64,000 nt of DNA, taken from Bryobacteraceae bacterium (lineage in GTDB: Bacteria > Acidobacteriota > Terriglobia > Bryobacterales > Bryobacteraceae). Below are positions 43,203 to 50,982 of this stretch, piece by piece (position 1 is the stretch's first letter; each line of letters begins with the position of its first letter). Under the pieces are notes generated by a model that was not told the origin of the DNA, searched no databases, and worked only from the letters and a program-made list of their open reading frames with translations. Location of the stretch: positions 124,001-188,000 of the forward strand of contig JAIEPW010000022.1 of assembly GCA_019748195.1 (NCBI GenBank), written 5' to 3'. The translations under genes and the position numbers were made by a program.

Positions 43203-44366
43203 ATGTACATCAAGAAGCAGCGCCTGCTGGCGCCTGGGCCTACGCCGCTGTATCCCCCGGCTGTCCACGCGATGATGGGCTCCGACATCCATCACCGCAC
43301 GGCCGGATTCCAGGCCGTCTACGACCGCGTTCTCACTGACCTGAAAGCGGTCTTCGGCACCACTCAGGACGTGCTGCCGCTGGTCACGTCCGGCACGGGC
43401 GCCATGGAAGCCGCCGTGACGAACTGCTTTTCGCCCGGCGATCGCGTCATCGTCGCCACCGCCGGCAAGTTCGGCGAACGCTGGGCGGAGATCGCCAAGG
43501 CGTATGCGCTTGCGATCACCCTGGTCGAGCGCCCCTACGGCGAGCCCCTTCCCGCCGAAGCTGTCGCCGAAGCGCTCCATGCCCATCCGGATGCCAAGGG
43601 CGTCCTGATGCAGGCGGCCGAAACGTCCACCGGCGTCGAACATCCGGTGCGGGAGATCGCCGCCGCCGTGCGCCCTACCCAAGCCATCCTGGTGATCGAC
43701 GCGATCACCGGTTTGGGCACCATGAGGCTGGACATCGAGGGCTGGGGCTTGGATGTGATCATCGGCGGATCACAGAAATCGTTCATGATCCCGCCCGGAC
43801 TCGCGTTCGTGTCCCTCAGCGGCAAGGCCTGGGACGCCTCCTCGCGAGCCCGCCTGCCGCGCTTCTATTTCGACTTCATCCGGGAGCGGAAAGCGGCGCA
43901 TTCGGGCGAGCCGAGCTGGACGCCGGCCGTGTCCTTGATCCTGGCCTTGGGCGAAGCCCTCCGGTACATCCAGACGCTGGGCATGGGCCAATTGATTGAG
44001 AACGCCCGCCTGCTCGCCGCGGCCACCAGGGCGTCGATGCAGGCCCTGGGACTGGAGTTGTTCGCGAAGTCCAGCCCGTCGGCGGCCGTAACTTCCGTCC
44101 GCGCGCCGCGAGGCCTCGATTCCGGCGCAATCATCCAGGAGTTCCACAACCGCTTCGCCGCCACGATCACGAACGGCCAGGGCAGCATGAAGGGCCAGAT
44201 CTTCCGTCTGGCGCACCTGGGCTACTACGACTTCCCGGAGCTGTTCGCGACCATCGCCGCGCTGGAGCTGATTCTGGCCGCGCGGGGCATCCCCGTGGAC
44301 TTCGGTGGCGGAGTGGCCGCGGCGCAGGCCGTCTACGCGAGCGCCGCCGGCATCCGCACCGCCTGA
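43203..44366 (+). CDS. Class V aminotransferase (alanine-glyoxylate/serine-pyruvate type)
   Basis: 387 residues. PLP fold-type I: LLAPGPTPLYPPAV at the start, the SGTGAMEAAVTNCFSPGDRV cofactor loop around 62-81, and the PLP lysine in VIIGGSQKSFMIPPG near residue 197. The substrate-specific segment HAHPDAKGVLMQAAETSTGV and the C-terminal QGSMKGQIFRLAHLGY are typical of the alanine-glyoxylate/serine-pyruvate branch and not of cysteine desulfurases. Exact substrate not decided. Its TGA stop sits in the hairpin GCCTGA-TGC-TCAGGC that also holds the stop of the convergent membrane protein gene. Confidence 0.9.
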   Translation: MYIKKQRLLAPGPTPLYPPAVHAMMGSDIHHRTAGFQAVYDRVLTDLKAVFGTTQDVLPLVTSGTGAMEAAVTNCFSPGDRVIVATAGKFGERWAEIAKAYALAITLVERPYGEPLPAEAVAEALHAHPDAKGVLMQAAETSTGVEHPVREIAAAVRPTQAILVIDAITGLGTMRLDIEGWGLDVIIGGSQKSFMIPPGLAFVSLSGKAWDASSRARLPRFYFDFIRERKAAHSGEPSWTPAVSLILALGEALRYIQTLGMGQLIENARLLAAATRASMQALGLELFAKSSPSAAVTSVRAPRGLDSGAIIQEFHNRFAATITNGQGSMKGQIFRLAHLGYYDFPELFATIAALELILAARGIPVDFGGGVAAAQAVYASAAGIRTA

Positions 44367-44369
44367 TGC

Positions 44370-44762
44370 TCAGGCCGCCGCCGTACGCGACGACTCCGCC
44401 TGCTTGGTGGGCAACTTCTGCGTCGCGAATCCGACGATCGCGCCCACCAGGCTCCCCGGCAGGATGATCTGCCAGAAGTAAACCTTGCCGGTGTTGGGAT
44501 CGGGATTCGCGGCGATCGGATACGTGACCGCCGCGGCGATCAGCAGGCCGCACAGCACGCCCAGCGGCACCGACTTCAGCTTGCGCGCCAGCAGGCCGAT
44601 CAGCAACCCCGCCACCAGCCCCTTGCCGGTGGACCCCATGATGATGAATGGCAGCTCATTGCGCACCTCCGGCGTGAACCAGGCCGTCAGGCCGTCGAAA
44701 ATGCCCAGCACGCCGCCGAGCACAAGACCAAGAACCGGTTTGGACAAGGGAAAATCCTCCAC
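44370..44762 (-). CDS. Small multi-pass membrane protein
   Basis: 130 residues with four hydrophobic stretches: PVLGLVLGGVLGIFDGLTAW, GLVAGLLIGLLARKL, PLGVLCGLLIAAAVTYPIAA and IILPGSLVGAIVGFATQKL. Gly-rich, glycine-zipper-like helices, with an Asp in the first (GIFDGL). No family recognised. It starts 31 nt after the stop of the Ser/Thr kinase and is the last gene of that minus-strand block, so may be regulated with it. Confidence 0.65.
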   Translation of the reverse strand: MEDFPLSKPVLGLVLGGVLGIFDGLTAWFTPEVRNELPFIIMGSTGKGLVAGLLIGLLARKLKSVPLGVLCGLLIAAAVTYPIAANPDPNTGKVYFWQIILPGSLVGAIVGFATQKLPTKQAESSRTAAA

Positions 44763-44793
44763 GGGATTCTATTACAGATGAAGCGGGGTGTCT

Positions 44794-45633
44794 TTACCGG
44801 CGGAACCAGAAAAACAGGATGGTCCGCAGCACCAGGTACGTCGCGATCAGCACGATCCAGAGCTGGTGCTTGCGCGCCAGGCGCGCCGCCGCTTCGCCCA
44901 GGCTCTCGCGATGCGCCTGCACCCGAGTCCCGTCCAGAAACGCGGTAACGTCGCGCGCCAGATCCGCCGCGGATTCGTAGCGCGCCTCCGGCCGTTGCTG
45001 CGTCGCCCGCTCGATGATCGAACGCAGCGGGGGCCGCGGTTCCGGAACCAGTTCCCGCAGCAGCATCCCCAGCGAGTAGATGTCCGACGCCGCCGTCACT
45101 TCCGGCTCCGGTGCCTGGAAGCCCGGCGTGCCCGCGCGCGGCGCTCCGGCGTGCGCCTCGGCCGCTACGCCCCAATCGAGCACCAGCACCTCCCCGAAGC
45201 GCCCGATCATGATGTTTTCCGGCTTCAGATCGCGATGCACGATGCCGCGTGAATGGGCGAACGCGATGGCGTCGCAAACGCGCAGGAACACGCGGAGGGC
45301 TTCGGGCATCTCCAGCGGGACGCGATGCAGCGGCTCGCCCTCCACCAGCTTCATCACGTAATACGGCCGCCCGTCAGGCAGCGTTCCCGAATCGTGAACC
45401 GGGACAATGCCGGGGTGCTCCAGCCGGGCGACGATCCTCGATTCCGCGTGCGCGCCCGCGTCGATCACCTTCAACGCCACTCGCCGGTCCAGCGCCGCAT
45501 CGTGAACCGCATACACCGCGCCCATCCCGCCGCGGCCGATGGGCTCTAACAGCGTGTACCGGCTGTCCGAGAGGTCGGGCGCGTCGAACGCGTCGCGCAG
45601 CCTGCGCAGCGCCGGGTCCGGCAGGAAGCTCAT
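44794..45633 (-). CDS. Ser/Thr protein kinase (Hanks type) with C-terminal membrane anchor
   Basis: 279 residues from the ATG at 45633, which shares ATGA with the sigma-factor stop; the frame is open beyond but inside the sigma gene. Kinase motifs: GRGGMGAVYAV (33-43), catalytic Lys55 in VALKVI, HRDLKPEN with Asp135 (133-140), and DWG (153-155) where DFG is usual, a common bacterial variant. A truncated activation segment (APRAGTPGFQAPEPEV) and the C-lobe follow. The C-terminal 25 residues (WIVLIATYLVLRTILFFWF) are a membrane helix with only a three-residue tail, so the kinase is cytosolic and has no sensor domain outside. Coupled to the sigma factor and a likely partner of it. Confidence 0.9.
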   Translation of the reverse strand: MSFLPDPALRRLRDAFDAPDLSDSRYTLLEPIGRGGMGAVYAVHDAALDRRVALKVIDAGAHAESRIVARLEHPGIVPVHDSGTLPDGRPYYVMKLVEGEPLHRVPLEMPEALRVFLRVCDAIAFAHSRGIVHRDLKPENIMIGRFGEVLVLDWGVAAEAHAGAPRAGTPGFQAPEPEVTAASDIYSLGMLLRELVPEPRPPLRSIIERATQQRPEARYESAADLARDVTAFLDGTRVQAHRESLGEAAARLARKHQLWIVLIATYLVLRTILFFWFRR

Positions 45634-46346
45634 TCGAAACCCGCTCCCAGAATGGAGCGCGCCTCGGAACGGAACTCGGCGTCCGTCGCCGTCATCTCCC
45701 GCAAGCGGTCGAGCACCAGGCGCCGGAATTCCCGCCTCGCGAACGCCAGGTGATTGGTGACCGTGGTGGCCGGAATCCGGTGGCGTTCGCCGATCCGCGC
45801 GTAGCTGACGCCGTCTTCCGGGTCCAGGTCGTATTCGCGGAAGATCTCGAAGCAGATCGGCTTGCCCCGCGCCTCGCACAGGGATCGCAGATCTTCCACG
45901 GACAGCGTGAACACGCTGCGCACCCACTCCTTGTGGAACAAGGCGTCGAGGTCGGTGTTCGGCGCGGCCGGATGTTCCACCAGTTCGCCCTCGGCGGTCT
46001 GGAAGTCGAGCGAGAGCAGCGTCGCATCGCCCCCGCGCTTCTGGCGGGACGCCGCCTTGAACTCGTTCGCCGCGAATCCGTCCAGACACATCCGCAGAAA
46101 GGTCCGGAACGCGGCTTTTGCGGGGTCATAGGACCGGAAGAAGTCCTTCTCGATGGCGCGCGCGAAGAAGGCTTGCGTCAGGTCCGCCGCGTGATCCGGA
46201 TCCAGCTTCCACTTCAGCCGGGAGTACTTGTACACCGGCTTCCAATAAGCCGACACCAGCGCTTCCCAGGCGCGCCGGCGTTCTTCGCCGTCGATGCTGG
46301 CGATGCGTGCCACGGTCGATCGCCGGGTTGTGGGGAAGCCGCTCAT
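45630..46346 (-). CDS. ECF-type RNA polymerase sigma factor
   Basis: 238 residues from the ATG at 46346, ATGA-coupled to the hydrolase stop. Sigma region 2: VSAYWKPVYKYSRLKWKLDP, DHAADLTQAFFARAIEKDFF, YDPAKAAFRTFLRMCLDGFA; region 4: YARIGERHRIPATTVTNHLA, FARREFRRLVLDRL. Such ECF factors with a kinase gene next to them are known in Acidobacteriota, Planctomycetes and in Vibrio (EcfP/PknT); there the sigma factor is phosphorylated in place of binding an anti-sigma factor. No anti-sigma gene is seen here. Target promoters are unknown; the operon may be autoregulated. Confidence 0.88.
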   Translation of the reverse strand: MSGFPTTRRSTVARIASIDGEERRRAWEALVSAYWKPVYKYSRLKWKLDPDHAADLTQAFFARAIEKDFFRSYDPAKAAFRTFLRMCLDGFAANEFKAASRQKRGGDATLLSLDFQTAEGELVEHPAAPNTDLDALFHKEWVRSVFTLSVEDLRSLCEARGKPICFEIFREYDLDPEDGVSYARIGERHRIPATTVTNHLAFARREFRRLVLDRLREMTATDAEFRSEARSILGAGFE

Positions 46347-47206
46347 CCCGTCGATCTGCCCGCGGCCGCGCGCGCGGGGAGGGCCGCCAGCCAGTCCTCG
46401 ATCTCGCGGTTGACCTCGGCCGGCTTCTCCCGCATCCCCAAATGACCGCAGCCTTCCAGCATCCGCACCCGTTCCGGACGCAGCCGCGCCAGCAGGTCTC
46501 TCGCGCCCTCCGGCGGCAGAATCGCGTTCGCCGCGCCCCAGAACGCGAGGAACGGCGGAAAGCGACCCGGGCGTTCCGCGCGATCGAGCGACGCAAAGGA
46601 ATCGAAGCATGCCAGATTGCGGTATAGAGACCGCATCTGGCCCGGCCGGTTCCAGAGTTCATGGATGTGCTCGGCGAACTCCGGCTCGATCGCGGCGCCG
46701 GGTCCGAACTGCTGCGCGAGCGCCGCGCCGGTCTGCTCCCGCGTCATGCGTCCCTCGAAGCCATCCACGAAGCGTTCGCGGGCCTCCGGGTTGCCGTGAA
46801 AACCGCGATAGACGTCCTGGAGCGGCCCGGCGCAGAGCGTGGTCTCGGTGGCGATGTTGAAAACGATGAGCGCCCGCACTTTGTCCGGGTTTTGCAGCGT
46901 GTAGTTCACGGCCATCGCCCCGCCGATGCAATGTCCAATGAGGACTACGGGCGCCAGGTCCAGTTCGTTCACAATCAGCTCCACCTCTCGCGTGTACAGC
47001 GGCAGTGTGTAATCGATGTCCGGCTTGTCGGAGTTGCCATAGCCGAGATGATCGACAACGATCACGCGCTGGGTCCGGGCGAAGTGGCTCACCTGATGGT
47101 CCCAGATGCGATGGTCGTTGCCGCCGTTGTGGAGGAAGAGCAAGGGTTGGCCGGAGCCCTGTTCTTCAAACCAGATCTGGTGTCCGAGGAACTCGAGGTA
47201 CGGCAT
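46343..47206 (-). CDS. Alpha/beta hydrolase with Cys nucleophile
   Basis: About 287 residues starting at the ATG at 47206; the frame is open further upstream, across a repeat element, without similarity. LLFLHNGGNDHRIWDHQVSH carries the HNGG oxyanion loop (usually HGxxG); VIVVDHLGYGNSD is the usual strand; the nucleophile elbow reads LIGHCIGGAM, so Cys93 replaces the canonical Ser (codon TGC). The acid position WGAANAILPPEG has Asn in place of Asp, and the His is in GCGHLGMREKP (about 254). Dienelactone hydrolases are known Cys users; others with a Cys are acyltransferases or inactive. Substrate unknown. Its stop overlaps the sigma-factor start. Confidence 0.85.
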   Translation of the reverse strand: MPYLEFLGHQIWFEEQGSGQPLLFLHNGGNDHRIWDHQVSHFARTQRVIVVDHLGYGNSDKPDIDYTLPLYTREVELIVNELDLAPVVLIGHCIGGAMAVNYTLQNPDKVRALIVFNIATETTLCAGPLQDVYRGFHGNPEARERFVDGFEGRMTREQTGAALAQQFGPGAAIEPEFAEHIHELWNRPGQMRSLYRNLACFDSFASLDRAERPGRFPPFLAFWGAANAILPPEGARDLLARLRPERVRMLEGCGHLGMREKPAEVNREIEDWLAALPARAAAGRSTG

Positions 47207-47273
47207 GCCAGGATTGTATCGCCGCAAGTCAGCGAAGTGAAGTGCCGCCGATGCCGCCTTTGCCCGCGCCGCG

Positions 47274-47301
47274 TCGGTGCCAGGCGCCACCTGGCGCCGA
47301 T
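47274..47301 (+). repeat. 28-bp palindromic intergenic element, copy C
   Basis: TCGGTGCC and GGCGCCGAT frame an 11-bp centre AGGCGCCACCT. The same frame occurs at 54499-54526 with a centre of opposite polarity. It lies in the 111-bp gap between the hydrolase start and the BshB1-like stop, the only sizeable gap in this operon. Confidence 0.7.
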
Positions 47302-47317
47302 TTCCGATTTCCCAAGC

Positions 47318-48067
47318 TCAGATGCTCCGGACCCCCATCTGCATCAGGTCATCCACCCGCATCGTCTCCTTCGCCACGAACGGCTCCCCGTACTTCACCC
47401 CGATCAGGTTCCCGTAAAACCGCGCGATCGCCGCGTGCCGCTCGCGGATCTCCTTCTCCTCCGGGAACAACTCCGACGCCTCACCCCCATACTGCGAGCG
47501 ATAGCACAACAGCGCCTCCATCCGCCGCTCGAACTGCCGCGTGATGTCGGTGACAAACGACGGCTTCACGTTCGCGTACATCGACGAATACACAACCTTC
47601 ATCGGACGATGCGGCTCTGTTTCCGGATCCATCTTCCGGATGCCCGCCAGAAAGCAGGCCTCATAGCCGATCTCCGCCGTCTTGTAGTGATCCGGATGCC
47701 GCCCTTCCCAGTAAGGCAGAATCACCACGCGCGGCCGCAGCCTCCGGATGTCGGCAACAATCGTCATCCGCACCGCGATGGTGTTGTCGATCCGCGCATC
47801 GGGGAACCGGCGGTTGCCGCGCCACGCCAGCGACATCTTCGCGGCCGCCTCGCCCGCCTCCTGCAGCCGCAGTTCCGGCGTCCCGCGCGTGCCCATCTCC
47901 CCCGCCGCCAGGTCCAGCACGCCGGTGCGATAGCCGAGCTCCGCCATGCGGATCAGTGTTCCCCCGCAGGTCTGTTCCACGTCGTCCGGATGCGCCGCGA
48001 TCGCCAGCACGTCCAGCGGGCGAATCTCCGGCGGGTCCAGGCTGAGTTGCGAATTGACCGTTACCAT
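47318..48067 (-). CDS. bshB1: PIG-L-family deacetylase, BshB1-like
   Basis: 249 residues. The zinc-binding motif AAHPDDVE (25-32) with His26 and Asp28/29, then GEMGTRGTPELRLQEA, FPDARIDN and the second zinc motif YWEGRHPDHYKT, are the features of bacillithiol biosynthesis deacetylase BshB1, which turns GlcNAc-malate into GlcN-malate. In other bacteria the same fold (MshB, DbcB) acts on related N-acetylglucosamine compounds. The call assumes this organism makes bacillithiol; no BshA or BshC is nearby. ATG overlaps the rhomboid stop by 7 nt. Confident for family, moderate for pathway. Confidence 0.85.
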   Translation of the reverse strand: MVTVNSQLSLDPPEIRPLDVLAIAAHPDDVEQTCGGTLIRMAELGYRTGVLDLAAGEMGTRGTPELRLQEAGEAAAKMSLAWRGNRRFPDARIDNTIAVRMTIVADIRRLRPRVVILPYWEGRHPDHYKTAEIGYEACFLAGIRKMDPETEPHRPMKVVYSSMYANVKPSFVTDITRQFERRMEALLCYRSQYGGEASELFPEEKEIRERHAAIARFYGNLIGVKYGEPFVAKETMRVDDLMQMGVRSI

Positions 48068-48717
48068 TCCTGAATTGGATACCTTTCGCGAGCCCGCGGC
48101 AGCAGTTTCGTGATCAGCGCGCCGGCGGCGAAACCGCCGATGTGAGCAAACCAGGCCACGCCGCCCCGCGTTGCCTCATCCGCGACGCTCCCGATGCCTC
48201 CGGCCAGTTGCACCACCAGCCAGTAGACCAGCAGTACCGCCGCCGGCAGCTCCACAAAGCTGACAAAGATGAAAAAAACCAGCGTGACGATCGGCGTTCG
48301 CGGGAAGCGAATCAGATAACCGCCCATCACTCCGGAAATGGCGCCGCTCGCGCCGATCATCGGAACCGTCGAGTACGGATTCGCCAGCACCTGTCCCAGG
48401 GAAGCCGCCAGCCCGCACACCAGGTAATACAGCAGATAGCGCGCCGAGCCCATCGCGTCCTCCACGTTACGCCCGAACACCCACAGAAACCACATGTTGC
48501 CCAGAATGTGCCCGATGCCGCCGTGCAGGAACATCGACGTGATCAAAGTGGAGTAGCGAAGCTGATCCGGAATTACGCCGTACTGCAATACAAACGCATT
48601 CGCCGCGCGCACCGGCAGCACAAACTGATAGACAAACACCGCGATGTTGATGGCGATGAGCGCCGCCGTTACCACCGGCGTGGAGTAGACCGGGCGGATG
48701 GATTTCAGCGGGATCAT
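48061..48717 (-). CDS. Rhomboid-family intramembrane serine protease
   Basis: 218 residues from the ATG at 48717. Six predicted membrane helices. The catalytic motif GASGAISG has the nucleophile Ser124; His192 in WFAHIGGFAAG completes the Ser-His dyad; the oxyanion Asn/His site is GHILGNMWFL (Asn74). Loop motif MFLHGGIGHIL matches class active rhomboids. These cleave membrane proteins in the plane of the bilayer. First gene of the minus-strand block rhomboid-bshB1-hydrolase-sigma-kinase; substrate unknown, and a membrane-anchored kinase or regulator in the block is a possible one (inference). Confidence 0.92.
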   Translation of the reverse strand: MIPLKSIRPVYSTPVVTAALIAINIAVFVYQFVLPVRAANAFVLQYGVIPDQLRYSTLITSMFLHGGIGHILGNMWFLWVFGRNVEDAMGSARYLLYYLVCGLAASLGQVLANPYSTVPMIGASGAISGVMGGYLIRFPRTPIVTLVFFIFVSFVELPAAVLLVYWLVVQLAGGIGSVADEATRGGVAWFAHIGGFAAGALITKLLPRARERYPIQEW

Positions 48718-48825
48718 GCGAGCTTGGCGGCTTCGAGGCCAGAATAGCAAACAGACGCCGGGCGGCCGCGCGCGCGTGGCCAGGTCCGAATGTGCGACCC
48801 TGCCATATGGCTACCTGCGCGCCGT

Positions 48826-50136
48826 ATGACTGACCCTACACCGCCCACAGTCGTCATCGTCGGCCGTCCCAATGTCGGCAAATCCACGTTGTTTAACGCC
48901 ATCATCGGCCAGCGCCGGTCCATCGTCGGCGACGAACCCGGCATCACGCGGGACCGCATCCACGGCAAAGCCGAGCACCGCCACCGCCCCTTCGAACTGA
49001 TCGACACCGGCGGCATCATCCCCAATGACGAGGAGATGATCCCCGCCAACATCCTGAAGCAGGCCCGCTTCGCCCTCGATCAGGCCGCCCAGGTGATTTT
49101 CGTGCTCGACGGCCGCGCCGAGATCACCGGAACAGACCGCGAACTCGCCAAGATCCTGCGCAAGATCGGCAAGCCGGTTACCCTCGCCGTCAACAAGATC
49201 GACGTGCCCAAGCGGGAGGTGCTGGCGCACGAGTTCCACAGGCTCGGCTTCCCGGATGTGTTCCCGGTTTCCGCCGAGCATCGCCTCGGCATTGATGAAC
49301 TGCTCAGCCATGTCACGTCGGACTTTCCAACGCAGGAAGCGCCTGAAGAAGCCGCGGAGCCGGCGGCCGCCCCCAAACGGCCCATCCGGATCGCCATCAT
49401 CGGCCGACCCAACGTCGGAAAGTCCACCCTGCTGAACGCGCTGGTGGGCGAGGAGCGCTCCATCGTTTCTCCCATCGCAGGCACAACGCGGGACGCGGTT
49501 GATGAAACCGTGGAACACGGCGGGGCCCGGTTCACCTTCGTCGACACCGCTGGCATCCGCCGCAAGGGCAAGACCAGGCTGATGGCCGAGAAGCTCAGCG
49601 TCGTGATGGCGCGCAAGCACATCGAGTCCTCGCACGTGGTTCTGATGGTGTTGGACGCCACTGAAGGCGTTCTCGGCGCCGACGCCACCATCGCCGGATA
49701 CGCTCACGAAGAAGGCCGCTGCGTCATTCTGGTCGTCAACAAATGGGACGCGGTGCGCGGAGCCAGCAAGAAAGCTTTCACGCAGCAGATCAAGGACGAG
49801 TTGAAGTTCCTGGATTACGCGCCCATCCTGTTTGTCTCCGCCAAACAGTCCCGCGGCACCGGCGAGATCTTCGGCAAGATCGCGGAAGTGTACGAATCCG
49901 CATCGAAGCGCGTCACCACCGGCGAATTGAACCGCTTCGTCGCCAGCCTGGAGTTCGACGTGGACATCAAGATCTACTACATCACCCAGGCATCGGTGCG
50001 GCCCCCGACGTTTGTCGTGTTCACCGACAAGTCCCGCAATATGCACTTCTCCACGGAGCGGTTTCTGATCAATCGACTACGGCGGCAGTTCGGATTCGCG
50101 GGCACGCCTGTGGTGATTCGCACCAAACGGCGCTGA
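48826..50136 (+). CDS. der: Ribosome biogenesis GTPase Der (EngA)
   Basis: 436 residues from the ATG at 48826; an earlier in-frame start adds 12 residues without similarity. Two tandem GTPase domains: the first with GRPNVGKSTLFNAI and NKID, the second from about residue 188 with GRPNVGKSTLLNAL, DTAGI and NKWD; a C-terminal KH-like domain (ITQASVRPPTFVVFTDK, NRLRRQFGFAGTPVVIRTK). Required for 50S subunit assembly. A short acidic linker QEAPEEAAEPAAAP joins the two domains. Divergent from the rhomboid gene. Confidence 0.96.
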   Translation: MTDPTPPTVVIVGRPNVGKSTLFNAIIGQRRSIVGDEPGITRDRIHGKAEHRHRPFELIDTGGIIPNDEEMIPANILKQARFALDQAAQVIFVLDGRAEITGTDRELAKILRKIGKPVTLAVNKIDVPKREVLAHEFHRLGFPDVFPVSAEHRLGIDELLSHVTSDFPTQEAPEEAAEPAAAPKRPIRIAIIGRPNVGKSTLLNALVGEERSIVSPIAGTTRDAVDETVEHGGARFTFVDTAGIRRKGKTRLMAEKLSVVMARKHIESSHVVLMVLDATEGVLGADATIAGYAHEEGRCVILVVNKWDAVRGASKKAFTQQIKDELKFLDYAPILFVSAKQSRGTGEIFGKIAEVYESASKRVTTGELNRFVASLEFDVDIKIYYITQASVRPPTFVVFTDKSRNMHFSTERFLINRLRRQFGFAGTPVVIRTKRR

Positions 50137-50157
50137 TCGGGCTCCCCCGGACGGGCC

Positions 50158-50187
50158 TTGACAAACAAGTTTCACAGCCGTTACACT
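50158..50187 (+). promoter_or_regulatory. Strong sigma-70-type promoter of the following gene
   Basis: Perfect TTGACA (50158-50163), 18-nt spacer, TACACT (50182-50187). Transcription would start near 50194, after the first in-frame ATG at 50189, so translation must begin at 50198, 50201 or 50213 on a nearly leaderless transcript. Confidence 0.7.
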
Positions 50188-50200
50188 GATGTGGCGGATG

Positions 50201-50974
50201 ATGAATCTATTAATGGCCGCTGCGGCAGTCGCCGCCTCGCTCTCGCAGTCGACCCAACCGCTGATCAGCTCCAGCAAGGATCCGGTAAAGCCGGAGTTGC
50301 GGCAGGTGGACTGGAGCCGCGTAATGCGCGACTCCGGCGTGTTCCTCGGCGTCCAGCATGGGTTCCGGCTGGCCCAGCAGCCCTTCACGCGGCGCGAGCT
50401 GAAAGGGAAGTTCTGGCCTGACTACGCGGAATCCGTTCAAGGATTGAGGCGCTGGCGCGACGGCGATTCCGGGTTCATCAACTACTTCGGCCATCCGATG
50501 CAGGGCGGCGTGACCAACTTCATCGTCACTCAGAACGATCCGCGCGGCCGCATGCTCGAGTTCGAGCCGAAGAATCCGGAGTACTGGCGCAGCCGCCTGC
50601 GCGCCACCGCCTTCACCGCGGTCTACAGCACGCAGTTCGAGCTTGGCCCGGTCAGCGAAGCATCCATAGGTAATGTCGGCGGGCGCAACTTCCCGAATTC
50701 GCTCGGCTATGTCGACCTGGTGATCACGCCCGTCAGCGGCATGGTGTTCCAGGTGGCCGAAGACGTTGTCGACAAGTACTTCATCAAGTGGGTGGAATCG
50801 AAAACCACCATCCGGCCCATCGTGATCCTGACCCGCGGGTTCTTCAACCCCACACGCACCTTCGCCAACGCCATGCGATTCCGGTGGCCCTGGCATCGCG
50901 AGACACGCCCCAGCCCCACGGATCTAGTGCGCGCCCGCCGGGACGCCCGCCGGATGTACGATCCTGGATTCTGA
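50201..50974 (+). CDS. Secreted or membrane-anchored protein of unknown function
   Basis: 257 residues from the ATG at 50201 (others at 50189 and 50198 are excluded or nearly so by the promoter). The N-terminus MNLLMAAAAVAASLSQS is a signal peptide. Then WSRVMRDSGVFLGVQHGFRL, GFINYFGHPMQGGVTNFIVT (the GHPMQG segment is striking and may be a functional site) and VDLVITPVSGMVFQVAEDVV; the tail has RWPWHRETRPSPTDLVRARR. I recognise similarity in type to acidobacterial secreted proteins, but no family. It ends 8 nt before the SMP-30 gene, so it shares a transcript with it. Confidence 0.7.
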   Translation: MNLLMAAAAVAASLSQSTQPLISSSKDPVKPELRQVDWSRVMRDSGVFLGVQHGFRLAQQPFTRRELKGKFWPDYAESVQGLRRWRDGDSGFINYFGHPMQGGVTNFIVTQNDPRGRMLEFEPKNPEYWRSRLRATAFTAVYSTQFELGPVSEASIGNVGGRNFPNSLGYVDLVITPVSGMVFQVAEDVVDKYFIKWVESKTTIRPIVILTRGFFNPTRTFANAMRFRWPWHRETRPSPTDLVRARRDARRMYDPGF

Positions 50975-50982
50975 GCCGCGCG

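Noticed and set aside
45175-45183. Kinase DWG in place of DFG taken as an inactivating change
   Set aside because: DWG is common in active bacterial Hanks kinases; Lys55, HRD and Asn are all present.
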